From Amnibacterium sp. CER49 (GTDB taxonomy: Bacteria > Actinomycetota > Actinomycetes > Actinomycetales > Microbacteriaceae): a stretch of DNA of 64,000 nt. Numbering within the stretch: position 1 is the stretch's first letter; each line of letters opens with the position of its first letter. A model generated the notes under the pieces. It made no database searches and was not told the origin of the DNA. It saw only the letters and a program-made list of their open reading frames with translations. A program made the position numbers and the translations under genes. Below, in pieces: positions 35,332-45,628 of this stretch. The stretch spans positions 434,001 to 498,000 of the forward strand of contig NZ_JARVWQ010000002.1 in the NCBI RefSeq assembly GCF_029846255.1, in the 5' to 3' direction.

Positions 35332-35392
35332 AGCGGAAGCACCATGCGGTGCCGTGTCGACGCGCCGCGAACGAGGGCCTTGGGTCGCGGTC

Positions 35393-36253
35393 TCAGCGGG
35401 TCGCGACGACGCCCGGCGCCGACACGTCGATCACGTGCGCGCCCCGCGCCGCCGAGACGAGCGCGGCGCTGAGCGCGGCCGCCTTCGCCGCGCTCCGCTC
35501 CGCGCTCCCCCACTCGACCCGGCGGCCGTCCGCGAGGACGAGCACCACGTCGTCGGCGCTGCGCGCCGTGAGCGTGGTCACCCGTGACGCGATCGGCCGC
35601 GGCAGCGCGGCGAGCACGGCTCCCGCCGACGCGCCGGCAGCAGCGGGTGCCTGCGCGGGCACCACGACGAGCGGGTAGCCCGACCAGCGGCGCGCCGCGG
35701 TCGCGAGGTGCACCTGGGCCGCGTCCACGAGGGCGTAGCCGGTCGGCGTGCGCACCTGCCCGACGGGCGTGCGCTCGACCACCTCGACCTGCAGGCGGTC
35801 GGGCGGCAGGCGGACCGCACGGAAGCTCTGCACGCGCGCGACCCCGCCGACGGCGCGGGCCACCGCGCGCTGGTCGACGAGCGCGATCGGTACCCCGACC
35901 TCGGCCGCGAGGCGGGCCCGGACGGCCGCGGCGACGGCCGGGCTCGCCCCGGTCACGACGACCTGGCGCACGGCGAACGCAGGCGACACGGCGAGCAGCA
36001 GCGGCGCGGCCACCGCGAGGGCGAGGAACCCGCCACCGCCGAGCAGCACGAGGCGGCGACGCCGGGCGGACCGGGTGAAGCGACGGACCTCCGACGCCTC
36101 GGCCCGGCGCCGCGCGCGTCGCGCCGCCCGGAGCGCCGCGCGATCCTGCCGCGGGGATGGCAGCGCCGCGCCGGCGACCCGTGCCTCCGGGTCGTCGCCC
36201 GCCGCGGGCTCCGCGGGCCGGACGAGCAGGTCGAACGTGTCGGTCCCGGTCAC
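35393..36253 (-). CDS. ftsQ: Cell division protein FtsQ
   Basis: 286 residues from GTG at 36253, overlapping the murC stop by four bases. A basic cytoplasmic region is followed by one membrane helix ([21 protein letters not shown]). The extracytoplasmic POTRA begins [21 protein letters not shown], then [12 protein letters not shown] marks the FtsQ-type domain. It links division proteins across the membrane. Confidence 0.9.
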   Translation of the reverse strand: MTGTDTFDLLVRPAEPAAGDDPEARVAGAALPSPRQDRAALRAARRARRRAEASEVRRFTRSARRRRLVLLGGGGFLALAVAAPLLLAVSPAFAVRQVVVTGASPAVAAAVRARLAAEVGVPIALVDQRAVARAVGGVARVQSFRAVRLPPDRLQVEVVERTPVGQVRTPTGYALVDAAQVHLATAARRWSGYPLVVVPAQAPAAAGASAGAVLAALPRPIASRVTTLTARSADDVVLVLADGRRVEWGSAERSAAKAAALSAALVSAARGAHVIDVSAPGVVATR

Positions 36254-37668
36254 CGGGCGGAGACCGGCTGCCCGGAGCGCGCCGCGAGGGCGTCGAGGAT
36301 CTGCGGCACGAGCCGGTACACCGAGCCGCACCCGAGCGTCACGACGAAGTCGCCGGGCCGGGCGAGCTCGGCCACCTTCTCGGCCGCCGCCCCCCAGTCG
36401 GGCACGTAGTCGACGGCGGCGGCGTCGGTGAAGCGCTCGCTGACGAGCGCTCCCGTGACGCCCGGCACCGGGTCCTCCCGGGCGCCGTCGACGTCGAGCA
36501 CCACGGTGTGGTCGGCACGGCGCTCGAGCACCTCGGCGAAGCGGCCCGCCATGGCCTGCGTGCGGGAGTAGAGGTGCGGCTGATGCACGGCGAGGATGCG
36601 CCCGTCGCCGACGACGGTGCGGGCCGCGGTGAGCGCCGCGTCCACCTCCGCCGGCAGGTGCGCGTAGTCGTCGTAGACGCTGATCCCGTCCACACGACCC
36701 TTCAGATCGAACCGCCGACCCGTGCCGCCGAAGCGCGCGACGGCCGCGGCGGCCTCGTCGAGCCGGTACCCGAGGCCCAGCAGCACGGCGACCGCCCCGG
36801 CCGCGTTCAGCACGTTGTGCCTGCCCGGGATCCGCAGGGTCAGGTGCACCGAGCGGCCGCCGGCGGAGAGCACGCCAGAGGCGGGACCGTCGGTGCGGAT
36901 GTCGGTGACGCGCACGTCGGCCTCGGGCGACTCCCCGTAGGTGCGCACCGTCCGCTCCGGGATCGCCGCCCGGACCCGACGGGCCCCCGGGTCGTCGGCG
37001 TTGATCACGAGCAGCTCCGACGCCTGCGTGCCGAACCGCACGAACGCGTCGTCGAACGCCTCCACGGTGCCGTAGTGGTCGAGGTGATCGGCGTCGACGT
37101 TCAGCACGAGCGCGATCGCCGTGTCGTAGAGCAGGAACGAGCCGTCCGACTCGTCCGCCTCGATGACGAAGAGGTCGCCGCTCCCGAGCCGGGACGAGGT
37201 GCCGAAGTCCTTGATCACACCGCCGTCGACGAAGCCCGGGTCGGCGCCGAGCGCGTCGAGGGCGACCGCGATCATGCCGGTCGTGGTGGTCTTGCCGTGC
37301 GCGCCCGCGACGGAGACCAGCCGGTCGTCGCCGATCAGCGCCTTGAGGGCGTGCGAGCGGTGCAGCACGGGGACGCCGCGACGGCGGGCCTCGGCGAGCT
37401 CCGGGTTGTCGGGCCAGAGCGCGCTCGTGACGACGATCGCGTCGACGTCGCCGACGTTCCCGGCCTCGTGCCCGATCGAGATCGTCGCCCCGAGCCCGCC
37501 CAGGGTGTCGGTGTTCGCGTTCCGAGCCCGGTCCGAGCCGGACACCGTCGCCCCGCGGGCGAGGAACAGGCGGGCGATCCCGCTCATGCCCGCGCCGCCG
37601 ATGCCGACGAAGTGCACCCGGTCGAGCCGGGCCGGGATCGGGACGTCGAGGTCGGGCTTGATCGTCAT
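36250..37668 (-). CDS. murC: UDP-N-acetylmuramate--L-alanine ligase
   Basis: 472 residues. Rossmann-like opening [20 protein letters not shown] loop [10 protein letters not shown] at 121-130, EADESDGSF and the ligase segment [14 protein letters not shown] are all in order. It adds the first amino acid of the muropeptide stem. The stop overlaps ftsQ, and the start overlaps the murG stop region. Confidence 0.96.
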   Translation of the reverse strand: MTIKPDLDVPIPARLDRVHFVGIGGAGMSGIARLFLARGATVSGSDRARNANTDTLGGLGATISIGHEAGNVGDVDAIVVTSALWPDNPELAEARRRGVPVLHRSHALKALIGDDRLVSVAGAHGKTTTTGMIAVALDALGADPGFVDGGVIKDFGTSSRLGSGDLFVIEADESDGSFLLYDTAIALVLNVDADHLDHYGTVEAFDDAFVRFGTQASELLVINADDPGARRVRAAIPERTVRTYGESPEADVRVTDIRTDGPASGVLSAGGRSVHLTLRIPGRHNVLNAAGAVAVLLGLGYRLDEAAAAVARFGGTGRRFDLKGRVDGISVYDDYAHLPAEVDAALTAARTVVGDGRILAVHQPHLYSRTQAMAGRFAEVLERRADHTVVLDVDGAREDPVPGVTGALVSERFTDAAAVDYVPDWGAAAEKVAELARPGDFVVTLGCGSVYRLVPQILDALAARSGQPVSAR

Positions 37669-38756
37669 GCGCCGAACCCTACGCGCGCCCCGTCGCCGAG
37701 CACGGTGCGGGCGAGGCGCGTCATGCGGACCGCCCCGTCGCGGACGCCGCCCGCCTGGGCCGCCTCGGTCATCGCGGTGAGGCGCACCGACGAGGCGAGC
37801 AGCGGCAGCACGCGGTTCCGCACGGCCTCCGGCGTGAAGTCGGCGTCGTCGACGAGCAGGGCGCCGCCCGCGCGGACGACCCCGGCGGCGTTGAACCGCT
37901 GCTCGCCGTTGCCGACCGGGTAGGGCACGTAGACGGCGGGGATCCCGAGCGCCGACAGCTCGCTCACGGTCGAGGCGCCCGCGCGGGACACCGCGAGGTC
38001 GGCCACCGCGAGCGCGAGGTCCATCCGGTCGGCGTACTGGAGCATCCGGTAGCCGGGCAGCCCCGGGTCGTCGACGTCCCCGCGGCTGCCGGCGAGGTGG
38101 AGCACCTGCCAGCCGGCGTCGAGCACGGCGCGCGCGCTCGCGGTCACGGCGCGGTTGATGCGGTCGGCGCCGAGCGAGCCGCCCGTGACGAGCAGCACGG
38201 GCCGGTCGGCGGCGAGGTCGAAGAACCTGAGCGCCTCGCCGCGCACCGCGGCGCGGTCGAGGGCGGCGATCTCGCGCCGCAGGGGCATCCCGACGACCTC
38301 GGCGTGCGGCAGCGGGGTGCCGTCGAAGGTGACGCCGACGGCCGTCGTGAGCCGGGCGCCGAGCCGGTTGGCGAGGCCGGGCTTCGCGTTCTGCTCGTGC
38401 ACGGCGATCGGCACCCGGCGGCGGCGCGCCGCGAGGTAGGCGGGTGCGGCGGCGTAGCCCCCGAACCCGATCACGGCGTCGACCCCACGATCGGCGAGGT
38501 GGCCGGCCGTCGTGGCGATCGAGCCGAGCACCGCCCGCGGGAAGCGCACCGCCGCCGCGTCGAGGCGGCGCGGGAACGGCAGGCGCGGGATCACGAGCAG
38601 CTCGTAGCCGCGGGACGGCACGAGCCGCGCCTCGAGCCCCTCGGCCGTGCCGAGCACGAGCACGTCGTCGCCCTGCGCCGTGAGCTCGTCGGCCACGGCG
38701 AGCAGCGGGTTCACGTGGCCGGCGGTGCCGCCGCCGGCGAGCAGCCAGGTGGTCAC
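37665..38756 (-). CDS. murG: UDP-N-acetylglucosamine--lipid I N-acetylglucosaminyltransferase
   Basis: 363 residues from GTG at 38756. The glycine loop [37 protein letters not shown] and the donor-site [16 protein letters not shown] are diagnostic. It makes lipid II at the inner membrane face. It overlaps the ftsW stop by four bases. Confidence 0.96.
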   Translation of the reverse strand: MTTWLLAGGGTAGHVNPLLAVADELTAQGDDVLVLGTAEGLEARLVPSRGYELLVIPRLPFPRRLDAAAVRFPRAVLGSIATTAGHLADRGVDAVIGFGGYAAAPAYLAARRRRVPIAVHEQNAKPGLANRLGARLTTAVGVTFDGTPLPHAEVVGMPLRREIAALDRAAVRGEALRFFDLAADRPVLLVTGGSLGADRINRAVTASARAVLDAGWQVLHLAGSRGDVDDPGLPGYRMLQYADRMDLALAVADLAVSRAGASTVSELSALGIPAVYVPYPVGNGEQRFNAAGVVRAGGALLVDDADFTPEAVRNRVLPLLASSVRLTAMTEAAQAGGVRDGAVRMTRLARTVLGDGARVGFGA

Positions 38757-40009
38757 GCGGATCCTCCTCGAACGGGTGCGGGTCGATGACGGAGGGGCGG
38801 GGCGGACGGCGCCCGACCGTCCTTCGACGCGTTCGCGAGCGCCATGACCGCGCCGACGGCGAGCAGGTTCGCGATCATCGACGACCCGCCCGCGGAGACG
38901 AAGGGCAGCGGGACGCCGAACACGGGGGCGAGCCCGAGCACGACCGCGATGTTCGCGAAGGCCTGGCCGACGAGCCACGCGAGCGCCATGCCGACGGCCG
39001 CGCGGGTGAACCGGTCGCGGCTCGCGGTGACGATGCGGAGCGCGACGACAGCGAGCGCGACGAACAGCAGCAGCAGCACGAGCAGCCCGACGAGGCCCGT
39101 CTCCTCCCCGATCACGGCGAGGATGAAGTCGTTGTCGGCCTCGGGCAGCCAGAACCACTTCGACACCGAGTTGCCGATGCCGACGCCGAACAGGCCACCG
39201 TTCGCGAGCGCCCAGATCGCCTGCTGCGCCTGCCAGCAGGTGCCGAGCACGTCGCCGTTGCACCCGTGCGACCAGGCCGCGAGCCGGTCGACGCGGGACC
39301 CGCGGGAGGCGGCCGCGAGGCCGAACACGAGGGCGGCGAGCACGGTGAGCGAGCCCAGGGTGGCGATCCGCACCCCGGAGAAGTAGAGGCCCGCGAGCAC
39401 GATGAGCCCGATGATCATCGAGGTGCCGAGGTCCTTGCCGAGCAGCACCACGAGGATCGCGAGCGCCGCCGGCAGCAGCACCGGCAGCAGGCCGACGAAG
39501 CCGAGCCGCTCGGCCTTGCGGCGGCTCAGCACGGCGGCGATGAGGAGCACGAGGCCGAGCTTCACGAACTCCGAGGGCTGCAGGGTGAACCCGGCGATGC
39601 GGATCCAGTTGCGGTTGCCGTTGACCGTGAGCCCGAGCGGCGTGAGCACGGTGAGCAGCTGCACGACGACCGCGCCCGCGAAGACGATGGGCGCCGACCG
39701 CAGCAGCACCGCGGGCTTCAGGCGGGACACGAGCAGCATGAGCGCGACGCCGAGCGACTCCGCGATCGCCTGCCGGCCGAAGTCGGCGTACGGGTTGCCG
39801 ACGCGCTGCGACTGCTCGACCGAGGAGGCCGACAGCACCATGAGCAGGCCGAAGGCCGCGAGGAACAGCGTGATCGCGCCGAGGGCGTAGTAGTCGGGTG
39901 TGCCGACGCGCGAGAGCGGCGGCAGCGCCACCCGCACGGTCCGCATGCGGCGTCGCACGAAGAGCGGGATCACGTCGGCGGTGCGCTGCACGGCCGTCTC
40001 GGTCTCCAT
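38753..40009 (-). CDS. ftsW: Peptidoglycan glycosyltransferase FtsW
   Basis: 418 residues of the SEDS family with about ten membrane helices. Landmarks are [14 protein letters not shown], the catalytic-Asp region [34 protein letters not shown] and [18 protein letters not shown]. It polymerises glycan strands with FtsI at the septum. It starts with ATG and precedes murG. Confidence 0.95.
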   Translation of the reverse strand: METETAVQRTADVIPLFVRRRMRTVRVALPPLSRVGTPDYYALGAITLFLAAFGLLMVLSASSVEQSQRVGNPYADFGRQAIAESLGVALMLLVSRLKPAVLLRSAPIVFAGAVVVQLLTVLTPLGLTVNGNRNWIRIAGFTLQPSEFVKLGLVLLIAAVLSRRKAERLGFVGLLPVLLPAALAILVVLLGKDLGTSMIIGLIVLAGLYFSGVRIATLGSLTVLAALVFGLAAASRGSRVDRLAAWSHGCNGDVLGTCWQAQQAIWALANGGLFGVGIGNSVSKWFWLPEADNDFILAVIGEETGLVGLLVLLLLFVALAVVALRIVTASRDRFTRAAVGMALAWLVGQAFANIAVVLGLAPVFGVPLPFVSAGGSSMIANLLAVGAVMALANASKDGRAPSAPPLRHRPAPVRGGSA

Positions 40010-40033
40010 GCGCCTCCTGAGCTCGGGTGCGGC

Positions 40034-41500
40034 TCAGCCCCCCGCCGCGCGGACGGCCTCGGCGAAACGCCGGCCGCGGTCCGCGTAGTCGGTGAACTGG
40101 TCCATCGACGCCGCCGCCGGGGCGAGCAGCACGACGTCGCCGGGTGCGGCGAGGTCGAGGGCCGCCGCCACGGCGTCCGGCATGACCCGATCAGTCTCCC
40201 CCGCGGTCACCTCCGCCACGGGGACGTCGGGTGCGTGTCGCCCGAGCGCCGCGAGGAACGCGGACCGGTCGGCGCCGATCAGCACGACGCCCGCGAGCCG
40301 GCCGGCGGCCGCCTCGACGAGCGGCGCGACGTCGACGCCCTTCGTGAGGCCGCCCGCGACCCAGACGACGCGCTCGAACGCGCCGAGCGACGCGGTCGCG
40401 GCGTGCGGGTTCGTGGCCTTCGAGTCGTCGACGAAGCGCACGCCGTCGATCTCGCCCACGGGCTGGATGCGGTGCGCGTCGAGCTCGAACGAGCGCAGCG
40501 CGTCGCGGATCGCGACCGGCGGCACGCCCGCCGCGCGGGCGAGCGCCGCGGCGGCGAGCACGTCCTGCACCACGTGCGGGGCCGCGAGGCCGTGCTCGGC
40601 GAGGTCCTCGACCGTCGTCAGCTCGAGCGCCGACCGGCGGCGGTCGTCGAGGAACGCGCGGTCGGCGAGGATGCCGTCGACGACGCCGAGCTCCGAGACC
40701 GCGGGCACCCCGAGGGTGAAGCCGACGGCCCGTGCCCCCTCGACGACGTCGGCGTCCTCGACCATGCGCATCGTGACGGGATCGTCGACGTTGTAGACGC
40801 AGGCGACCCTCGTGCGCTCGTAGACGTGCGCCTTCGCGGCGATGTACGCCTCGCGCGAGCCGTGCCAGTCGAGGTGGTCGTCGGCGATGTTGAGGCAGAC
40901 GCTCGCGAGCGGGCTGACGAGGTTCACCCAGTGCAGCTGGTAGCTCGACAGCTCGACCACGAGCACGTCGTGGCCGCCGGGCTCGCGGATCGCGTCGAGC
41001 ACGGGGCTGCCGATGTTGCCGCACGCCCGGGCGCGCAGGCCGCCCGCCTGCAGCATGGCGGTGGCGAGCTGCGTCGTGGTGGTCTTGCCGTTCGTGCCGG
41101 TGATCGCGATCCACTCGGCGGGCGCGCCCTCCTTGTCGCGGAGGCGCCAGGCGAGCTCGACGTCGCCGAGGACGGGGATGCCGGCCGCGGCCGCCTCGGC
41201 GAGCGCGGGGACGTCGGGGTGGTAGCCGGGGCTCACGACGACGAGCTCGGCGCCGTGCTCGCGCACCGCGGCGGCCTGCGCGGCCTCGTCGCCCGCGACG
41301 AAGCGGGCACCGATCACGTCGATCAGCTCGATGCGGTCGGCCGCCGCGCCGGCGCCGGTGACGAGGACGTCGCAGCCGAGCTCGACGAGGGTGTCGGCGA
41401 CGGAGAAGCCCGTCACCCCGGCGCCGAGCACGGCGACCCTCAGCCCCCGCCAGTCGGCGGACCAGCTGGTGAGGCCGGCGACGCGCTCGGCGGGGCTCAC
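40034..41500 (-). CDS. murD: UDP-N-acetylmuramoylalanine--D-glutamate ligase
   Basis: 488 residues from GTG at 41500, overlapping the mraY stop. The ATP loop [11 protein letters not shown] is at about 133-143, with [10 protein letters not shown] and [12 protein letters not shown] as MurD-specific segments. It adds D-glutamate to the stem. Confidence 0.96.
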   Translation of the reverse strand: MSPAERVAGLTSWSADWRGLRVAVLGAGVTGFSVADTLVELGCDVLVTGAGAAADRIELIDVIGARFVAGDEAAQAAAVREHGAELVVVSPGYHPDVPALAEAAAAGIPVLGDVELAWRLRDKEGAPAEWIAITGTNGKTTTTQLATAMLQAGGLRARACGNIGSPVLDAIREPGGHDVLVVELSSYQLHWVNLVSPLASVCLNIADDHLDWHGSREAYIAAKAHVYERTRVACVYNVDDPVTMRMVEDADVVEGARAVGFTLGVPAVSELGVVDGILADRAFLDDRRRSALELTTVEDLAEHGLAAPHVVQDVLAAAALARAAGVPPVAIRDALRSFELDAHRIQPVGEIDGVRFVDDSKATNPHAATASLGAFERVVWVAGGLTKGVDVAPLVEAAAGRLAGVVLIGADRSAFLAALGRHAPDVPVAEVTAGETDRVMPDAVAAALDLAAPGDVVLLAPAAASMDQFTDYADRGRRFAEAVRAAGG

Positions 41501-42627
41501 GCGCTCGTCCGGGACAGCCACTCGAGGTAGAAGAGGCCGACGCCGAGGCCCGCGGAGAGGCCTGCGATGATCCAGAACCGCACGACGACGGTGACCTCGG
41601 CCCAGCCCTTCAGCTCGAAGTGGTGGTGCAGGGGGCTCATGAGGAAGATCCGCTTGCCGCGGGTGACCTTGAAGTAGGCGCGCTGCAGGATCACCGACCC
41701 GGTGACGATGACGAAGAGGCCGCCGATCAGCACGAGCAGCAGCTCGGTGCGGCTGAACACGGCGAGGGCGGCGAGGGCGCCGCCGAGGCCGAGCGAGCCG
41801 GTGTCGCCCATGAAGATCTGCGCCGGGGAGGTGTTCCACCAGAGGAACCCGATGAGCGCGCCGGTGATGCATGCCGCGACGATGCCGAGGTCGAGCGGGT
41901 CGCGGACGTCGTAGCACTTGAAGAGGTTCGCCTTCAGCACGTCGCCCCGGAAGCACGACTGGTTGTACTGCCAGAAGCCGATGATGATGTACGACCCGAT
42001 CGCGAAGATCGACGACCCGGTGGCGAGCCCGTCGAGGCCGTCGGCGACGTTGACGCCGTTCGAGGTCGACGTGACGATCGCCTGGATCCAGACGACGAAG
42101 ACGATCACGCCCGCGACCGCGCCGAACAGGCCGACGAAGCTGAGCACCTGGCCGTTCACGGTGAGGTCGCGCACGAACGAGACGGCCGTGTCGGCGGGCG
42201 TGACGCTGCGTCCCTTCAGCTCGCGCGGGAACTGCAGCGACAGCAGCGCGAAGACGGTGCCGACGATCACCTGACCGGCGACCTTCGCCCAGCCGCCGAG
42301 GCCGAGGCTGCGCTGGTTGCGGGTCTTCAGCAGGTCGTCGGTGAAGCCGACGAGCCCGAGCCCGACCATGAGGAACAGCACGAGCAGCGGCGAGACGCTG
42401 ATCGCCCGGCTGGAGGTGAGGCAGCCGACGAAGTAGCCGAGGACCGAGGCGAGGATGATGACGACGCCGCCCATGGTGGCGGTCCCGCGCTTCGCGTGGT
42501 GCGTGACCGGTCCGTCGTCGCGGATGAACTGGCCCCACTGCAGCCGGTGGAACAGCCGGATGAACAGCGGCGTCAGGAACAGCGTGAAGAGCAGCGCGAA
42601 GGCCGCGCCGGTGAGGAGCGCCTGCAC
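41497..42627 (-). CDS. mraY: Phospho-N-acetylmuramoyl-pentapeptide transferase
   Basis: 376 residues with ten membrane helices. Catalytic segments are [39 protein letters not shown] and the histidine-rich [15 protein letters not shown]. It makes lipid I. The GTG start directly abuts the murF stop. Confidence 0.96.
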   Translation of the reverse strand: MQALLTGAAFALLFTLFLTPLFIRLFHRLQWGQFIRDDGPVTHHAKRGTATMGGVVIILASVLGYFVGCLTSSRAISVSPLLVLFLMVGLGLVGFTDDLLKTRNQRSLGLGGWAKVAGQVIVGTVFALLSLQFPRELKGRSVTPADTAVSFVRDLTVNGQVLSFVGLFGAVAGVIVFVVWIQAIVTSTSNGVNVADGLDGLATGSSIFAIGSYIIIGFWQYNQSCFRGDVLKANLFKCYDVRDPLDLGIVAACITGALIGFLWWNTSPAQIFMGDTGSLGLGGALAALAVFSRTELLLVLIGGLFVIVTGSVILQRAYFKVTRGKRIFLMSPLHHHFELKGWAEVTVVVRFWIIAGLSAGLGVGLFYLEWLSRTSA

Positions 42628-44040
42628 CTAGGCGCCCCTGCTCCAGCGCTCGCCGAGGCGATCGCCGAGGTGGCGCAGGCCCGCCGCGTTGGACGACTTG
42701 ACGAGCACGGTGTCGCCGGGCTCGACGATCGCGGCGAGCAGCGCCTCGGCCTCCTCGATGGTCGGGGCGTAGAGGCTCTCGCCGTTCCAGGAGCCCTGCG
42801 CCTCGGCGGAGAGGTGGATGCGCTTCGCGCCCTCGCCGACGACGAGGAGCTGGTCGATGTTGAGGCGCACCGCGAGGAGGCCGACGCGGTCGTGCTCCTC
42901 ACCCGCCAGGTCGCCGAGCTCGGTCATCTCGCCGAGCACCGCGATGGTGCGGCGCGGCCCGATCTGGGCGAGCGTCTTGAGCGCCGCGGCCATGGAGTCG
43001 GGCGAGGCGTTGTAGGCGTCGTTCACGACCGTGACGGGGTCGGTGGCGAGCACCTCCATGCGCCAGCGCTCGGCGCGGGGCACGGCGACGAGGCCCTCGA
43101 CGATGGTGTCGATGCCGATGCCGAGCGCGTGCGCGGCGGCCGCCGCGGCGAGCGCGTTCATGACGTGGTGCTCGCCGAGCACCTGGAAGCGCACCTCGCG
43201 GGACTCGCCGCCCGGCAGGCGCAGCACGAAGGTCGTGCCCTGCGCGGTGGCGTCGATGTCGGTCGCGGTGACCTGCGCCTCGGGCGTGAGGCCGAACCAG
43301 AGCACCGTCGCGCTCGTCCGCTCGGCCATGCCCGCGACGCGCGGGTCGTCGCGGTTCAGCACCGCGACGTCGTCGGGGACGAGGTCGGTGACCATCTCGG
43401 ACTTCGCGGTGACGGTCCTCTCGATGCCGCCGAACTCGCCGGCGTGGGCGAGACCGACCTTGAGCACGACGCCGACGTCGGGGTGCGCGAGCGACACGAG
43501 CCGCGCGATGTCGCCGATGTGGCTCGCACCCATCTCGGCGACGAGGTACTCGGTGTCCTCGGTGATCTCGAGCATGGTGAGCGGCCCCCCGACCTCGTTG
43601 TTGAACGAGGCGCGCGAGGCGACGGTCGCCCCCGCGCGGCCGCAGATCTCGCGCAGCAGGTTCTTCGTCGTCGTCTTGCCGTTCGAGCCGGTGATGCCGA
43701 CGATCTTCAGGCGCCCGCCGGCCTTGCCCCGGCGCACCACCTCGGCGGCGAGCGCGGCGAGGGCCTCGGTCGCGTCGGCCACGACGACCTGCGGCACCGG
43801 CAGCGGCAGCACGCGCTCGACGAGCAGCAGCACGGCGCCCTTCTCGACGGCGGCGGCCGCGAAGTCGTGGCCGTCCATGGCCTCGCCGCGGCGGGCGACG
43901 AACACGCCGCCCGGCACGACGTCGCGGGAGTCGGTCTCGACGGGGCCGGCGACCACCGTGTCGGCGGTCGCGTCGGTGCCGTCCGTGGCGAGCGTGCCGC
44001 CCGTGGCGCGGGCGATCTCGGAGAGCTGGAGGGCGATCAC
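42628..44040 (-). CDS. murF: UDP-N-acetylmuramoyl-tripeptide--D-alanyl-D-alanine ligase
   Basis: 470 residues from GTG. The ATP loop GITGSNGKTTT is at 115-125, followed by EMGASHIGDI and the late NDAYNASPDSMAAAL that marks MurF. It adds D-Ala-D-Ala to the tripeptide. Only four bases separate it from the murE stop. Confidence 0.96.
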   Translation of the reverse strand: MIALQLSEIARATGGTLATDGTDATADTVVAGPVETDSRDVVPGGVFVARRGEAMDGHDFAAAAVEKGAVLLLVERVLPLPVPQVVVADATEALAALAAEVVRRGKAGGRLKIVGITGSNGKTTTKNLLREICGRAGATVASRASFNNEVGGPLTMLEITEDTEYLVAEMGASHIGDIARLVSLAHPDVGVVLKVGLAHAGEFGGIERTVTAKSEMVTDLVPDDVAVLNRDDPRVAGMAERTSATVLWFGLTPEAQVTATDIDATAQGTTFVLRLPGGESREVRFQVLGEHHVMNALAAAAAAHALGIGIDTIVEGLVAVPRAERWRMEVLATDPVTVVNDAYNASPDSMAAALKTLAQIGPRRTIAVLGEMTELGDLAGEEHDRVGLLAVRLNIDQLLVVGEGAKRIHLSAEAQGSWNGESLYAPTIEEAEALLAAIVEPGDTVLVKSSNAAGLRHLGDRLGERWSRGA

Positions 44041-44044
44041 GTCG

Positions 44045-45628
44045 CTACTGCTCGTCCGGCCCGGCGTAGGCGGGCTCCCAGCCCGCCTCCTGCAGCGCGA
44101 CGCGAGCGTCGCTTCGAGCCGAGTACGGCAGCTTCACGCCGGCGACCTCCCGGTAGTTCTCGTGGCCCGGTCCAGCGTAGAGGATGCTGTCCCCCTCGCC
44201 CGCGAGACGGACCGCGAGCCGGACGGCCTCGCGGGGGTCGGGCACCTCGTGCAGCTCGCCCTCCGGGCGGGCAGCGCGGGCGCCCTGCAGCAGGGCGGCG
44301 CGGATGGTCGCCGGGTCCTCGCTGCGGGGGTGGAAGTCGGTGATGACGACGGCGTCGGCCTCGCGGGCGGCGATGGCGCCCATGTCGGCGCGCTTCGTGC
44401 GGTCGCGGTCGCCGTCGGCGCCGAACACCATGACGACACGGCCGGGGGTGACCTTCCGGAGCGCCTTGAGGGTGGTCTCGAACGCGTCGGGCGTGTGCCC
44501 GTAGTCGAGGTAGAACGCGGGTCCCCGCGCGCCGGAGAGCCGCTCGATGCGACCCGGGATGCGCGCGTCGATGCCGCCGTCGCGGGTGAGCACGTGGTCG
44601 ATCTCGCCGAGGTCGATGCCGCCCTCGACGAGCATCACGATGGCGAGCGCCGCGTTCGCGGCCATGTAGGCGCCGAAGAACGGCACGCTCGTCGACAGGG
44701 TGCGGCCGTCGGGACCGTGGAGCGTGAACGCGGTGCGGTCGGCGCTCTCGTCGGTCACCTCGACGTGCCAGTCGGCGTCCGCGTCGCCGAGCGCGACGGT
44801 GGCGATCGGGATGCGGGACTCGTCGGCGATGCGCCGGCCCCACTCGCCGTCGACGAGCACGACGCCGCGGGACGCACGGTCGGGGTCGAAGAGTGCGAGC
44901 TTCGCGGCGAAGTACTCCTCGAGGTCGCCGTAGTCGTCGAGGTGGTCGTGCGAGAGGTTCGTGAAGCCGGCGACGTCGAACACGACGCCGTCGACGCGGT
45001 GGCGGCTGAGCGCCTGCGCCGAGACCTCCACGGCGGCGGCGCGGACGCCCGCCTCCTTCATGCGGGCGAGCATCGCGTGCAGGTCGCTCGCCTCGGGCGT
45101 CGTGAGCGACGAGACGAGCGTGACGTCGCCGACGCGGCGCTCGGCGGTCGAGGTGAGCGCCGAGAGGATGCCGAGCTGCTGCAGCACGCCGTCGAGCAGG
45201 TGCACGACGCTCGTCTTGCCGTTCGTGCCGGTGACGGCGTAGAGCTGCGGCAGGCCCGAGTCGGTGCGGTACACGAAGCTCGCCACGGCCCCGAGCGCGG
45301 CGCGCGGGTCGGCGGTGACGAGCACGGGCACCTCGAGCCCGGCGATGAGCGCAGCGCCCGCCGGGTCGGTGAGCACGCCCGTGGCGCCGGCCGCGACCGC
45401 GTCGGCGGCGTAGGCGGCCCCGTGCGCGTTGCGGCCCTGCAGGGCGACGTAGAGGTCGCCGTCCTCGATGCCCTTCGAGGAGAGCGAGACGCCCTCCACC
45501 TCGGCCTCGCCGAGGTCGCCCTGCGTGTCGAAGCCGAACTCCTCGGCCAGGCGTGCGAGCGACCGGGGTACCGGATGCTCGGGTCGGAGGCCCTCGCCCA
45601 TCCGCTCCCTCTCCTCGTTGCGCGTCAC
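44045..45628 (-). CDS. murE: UDP-N-acetylmuramoyl-tripeptide synthetase, non-DAP type
   Basis: 527 residues from GTG at 45628. ATP loop VTGTNGKTS is at about 132-140, the carbamylated-lysine region is present, and SHDHLDDYGDLEEYFAAK is MurE-like. At the position where DAP-adding enzymes have DNPR, this protein has FHPR (ITDFHPRSEDP, residues about 429-439). A different third residue such as lysine, ornithine or diaminobutyrate is therefore likely, in line with type-B peptidoglycan of Microbacteriaceae. The start overlaps the ftsI stop by four bases. Confidence 0.94.
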   Translation of the reverse strand: MTRNEERERMGEGLRPEHPVPRSLARLAEEFGFDTQGDLGEAEVEGVSLSSKGIEDGDLYVALQGRNAHGAAYAADAVAAGATGVLTDPAGAALIAGLEVPVLVTADPRAALGAVASFVYRTDSGLPQLYAVTGTNGKTSVVHLLDGVLQQLGILSALTSTAERRVGDVTLVSSLTTPEASDLHAMLARMKEAGVRAAAVEVSAQALSRHRVDGVVFDVAGFTNLSHDHLDDYGDLEEYFAAKLALFDPDRASRGVVLVDGEWGRRIADESRIPIATVALGDADADWHVEVTDESADRTAFTLHGPDGRTLSTSVPFFGAYMAANAALAIVMLVEGGIDLGEIDHVLTRDGGIDARIPGRIERLSGARGPAFYLDYGHTPDAFETTLKALRKVTPGRVVMVFGADGDRDRTKRADMGAIAAREADAVVITDFHPRSEDPATIRAALLQGARAARPEGELHEVPDPREAVRLAVRLAGEGDSILYAGPGHENYREVAGVKLPYSARSDARVALQEAGWEPAYAGPDEQ

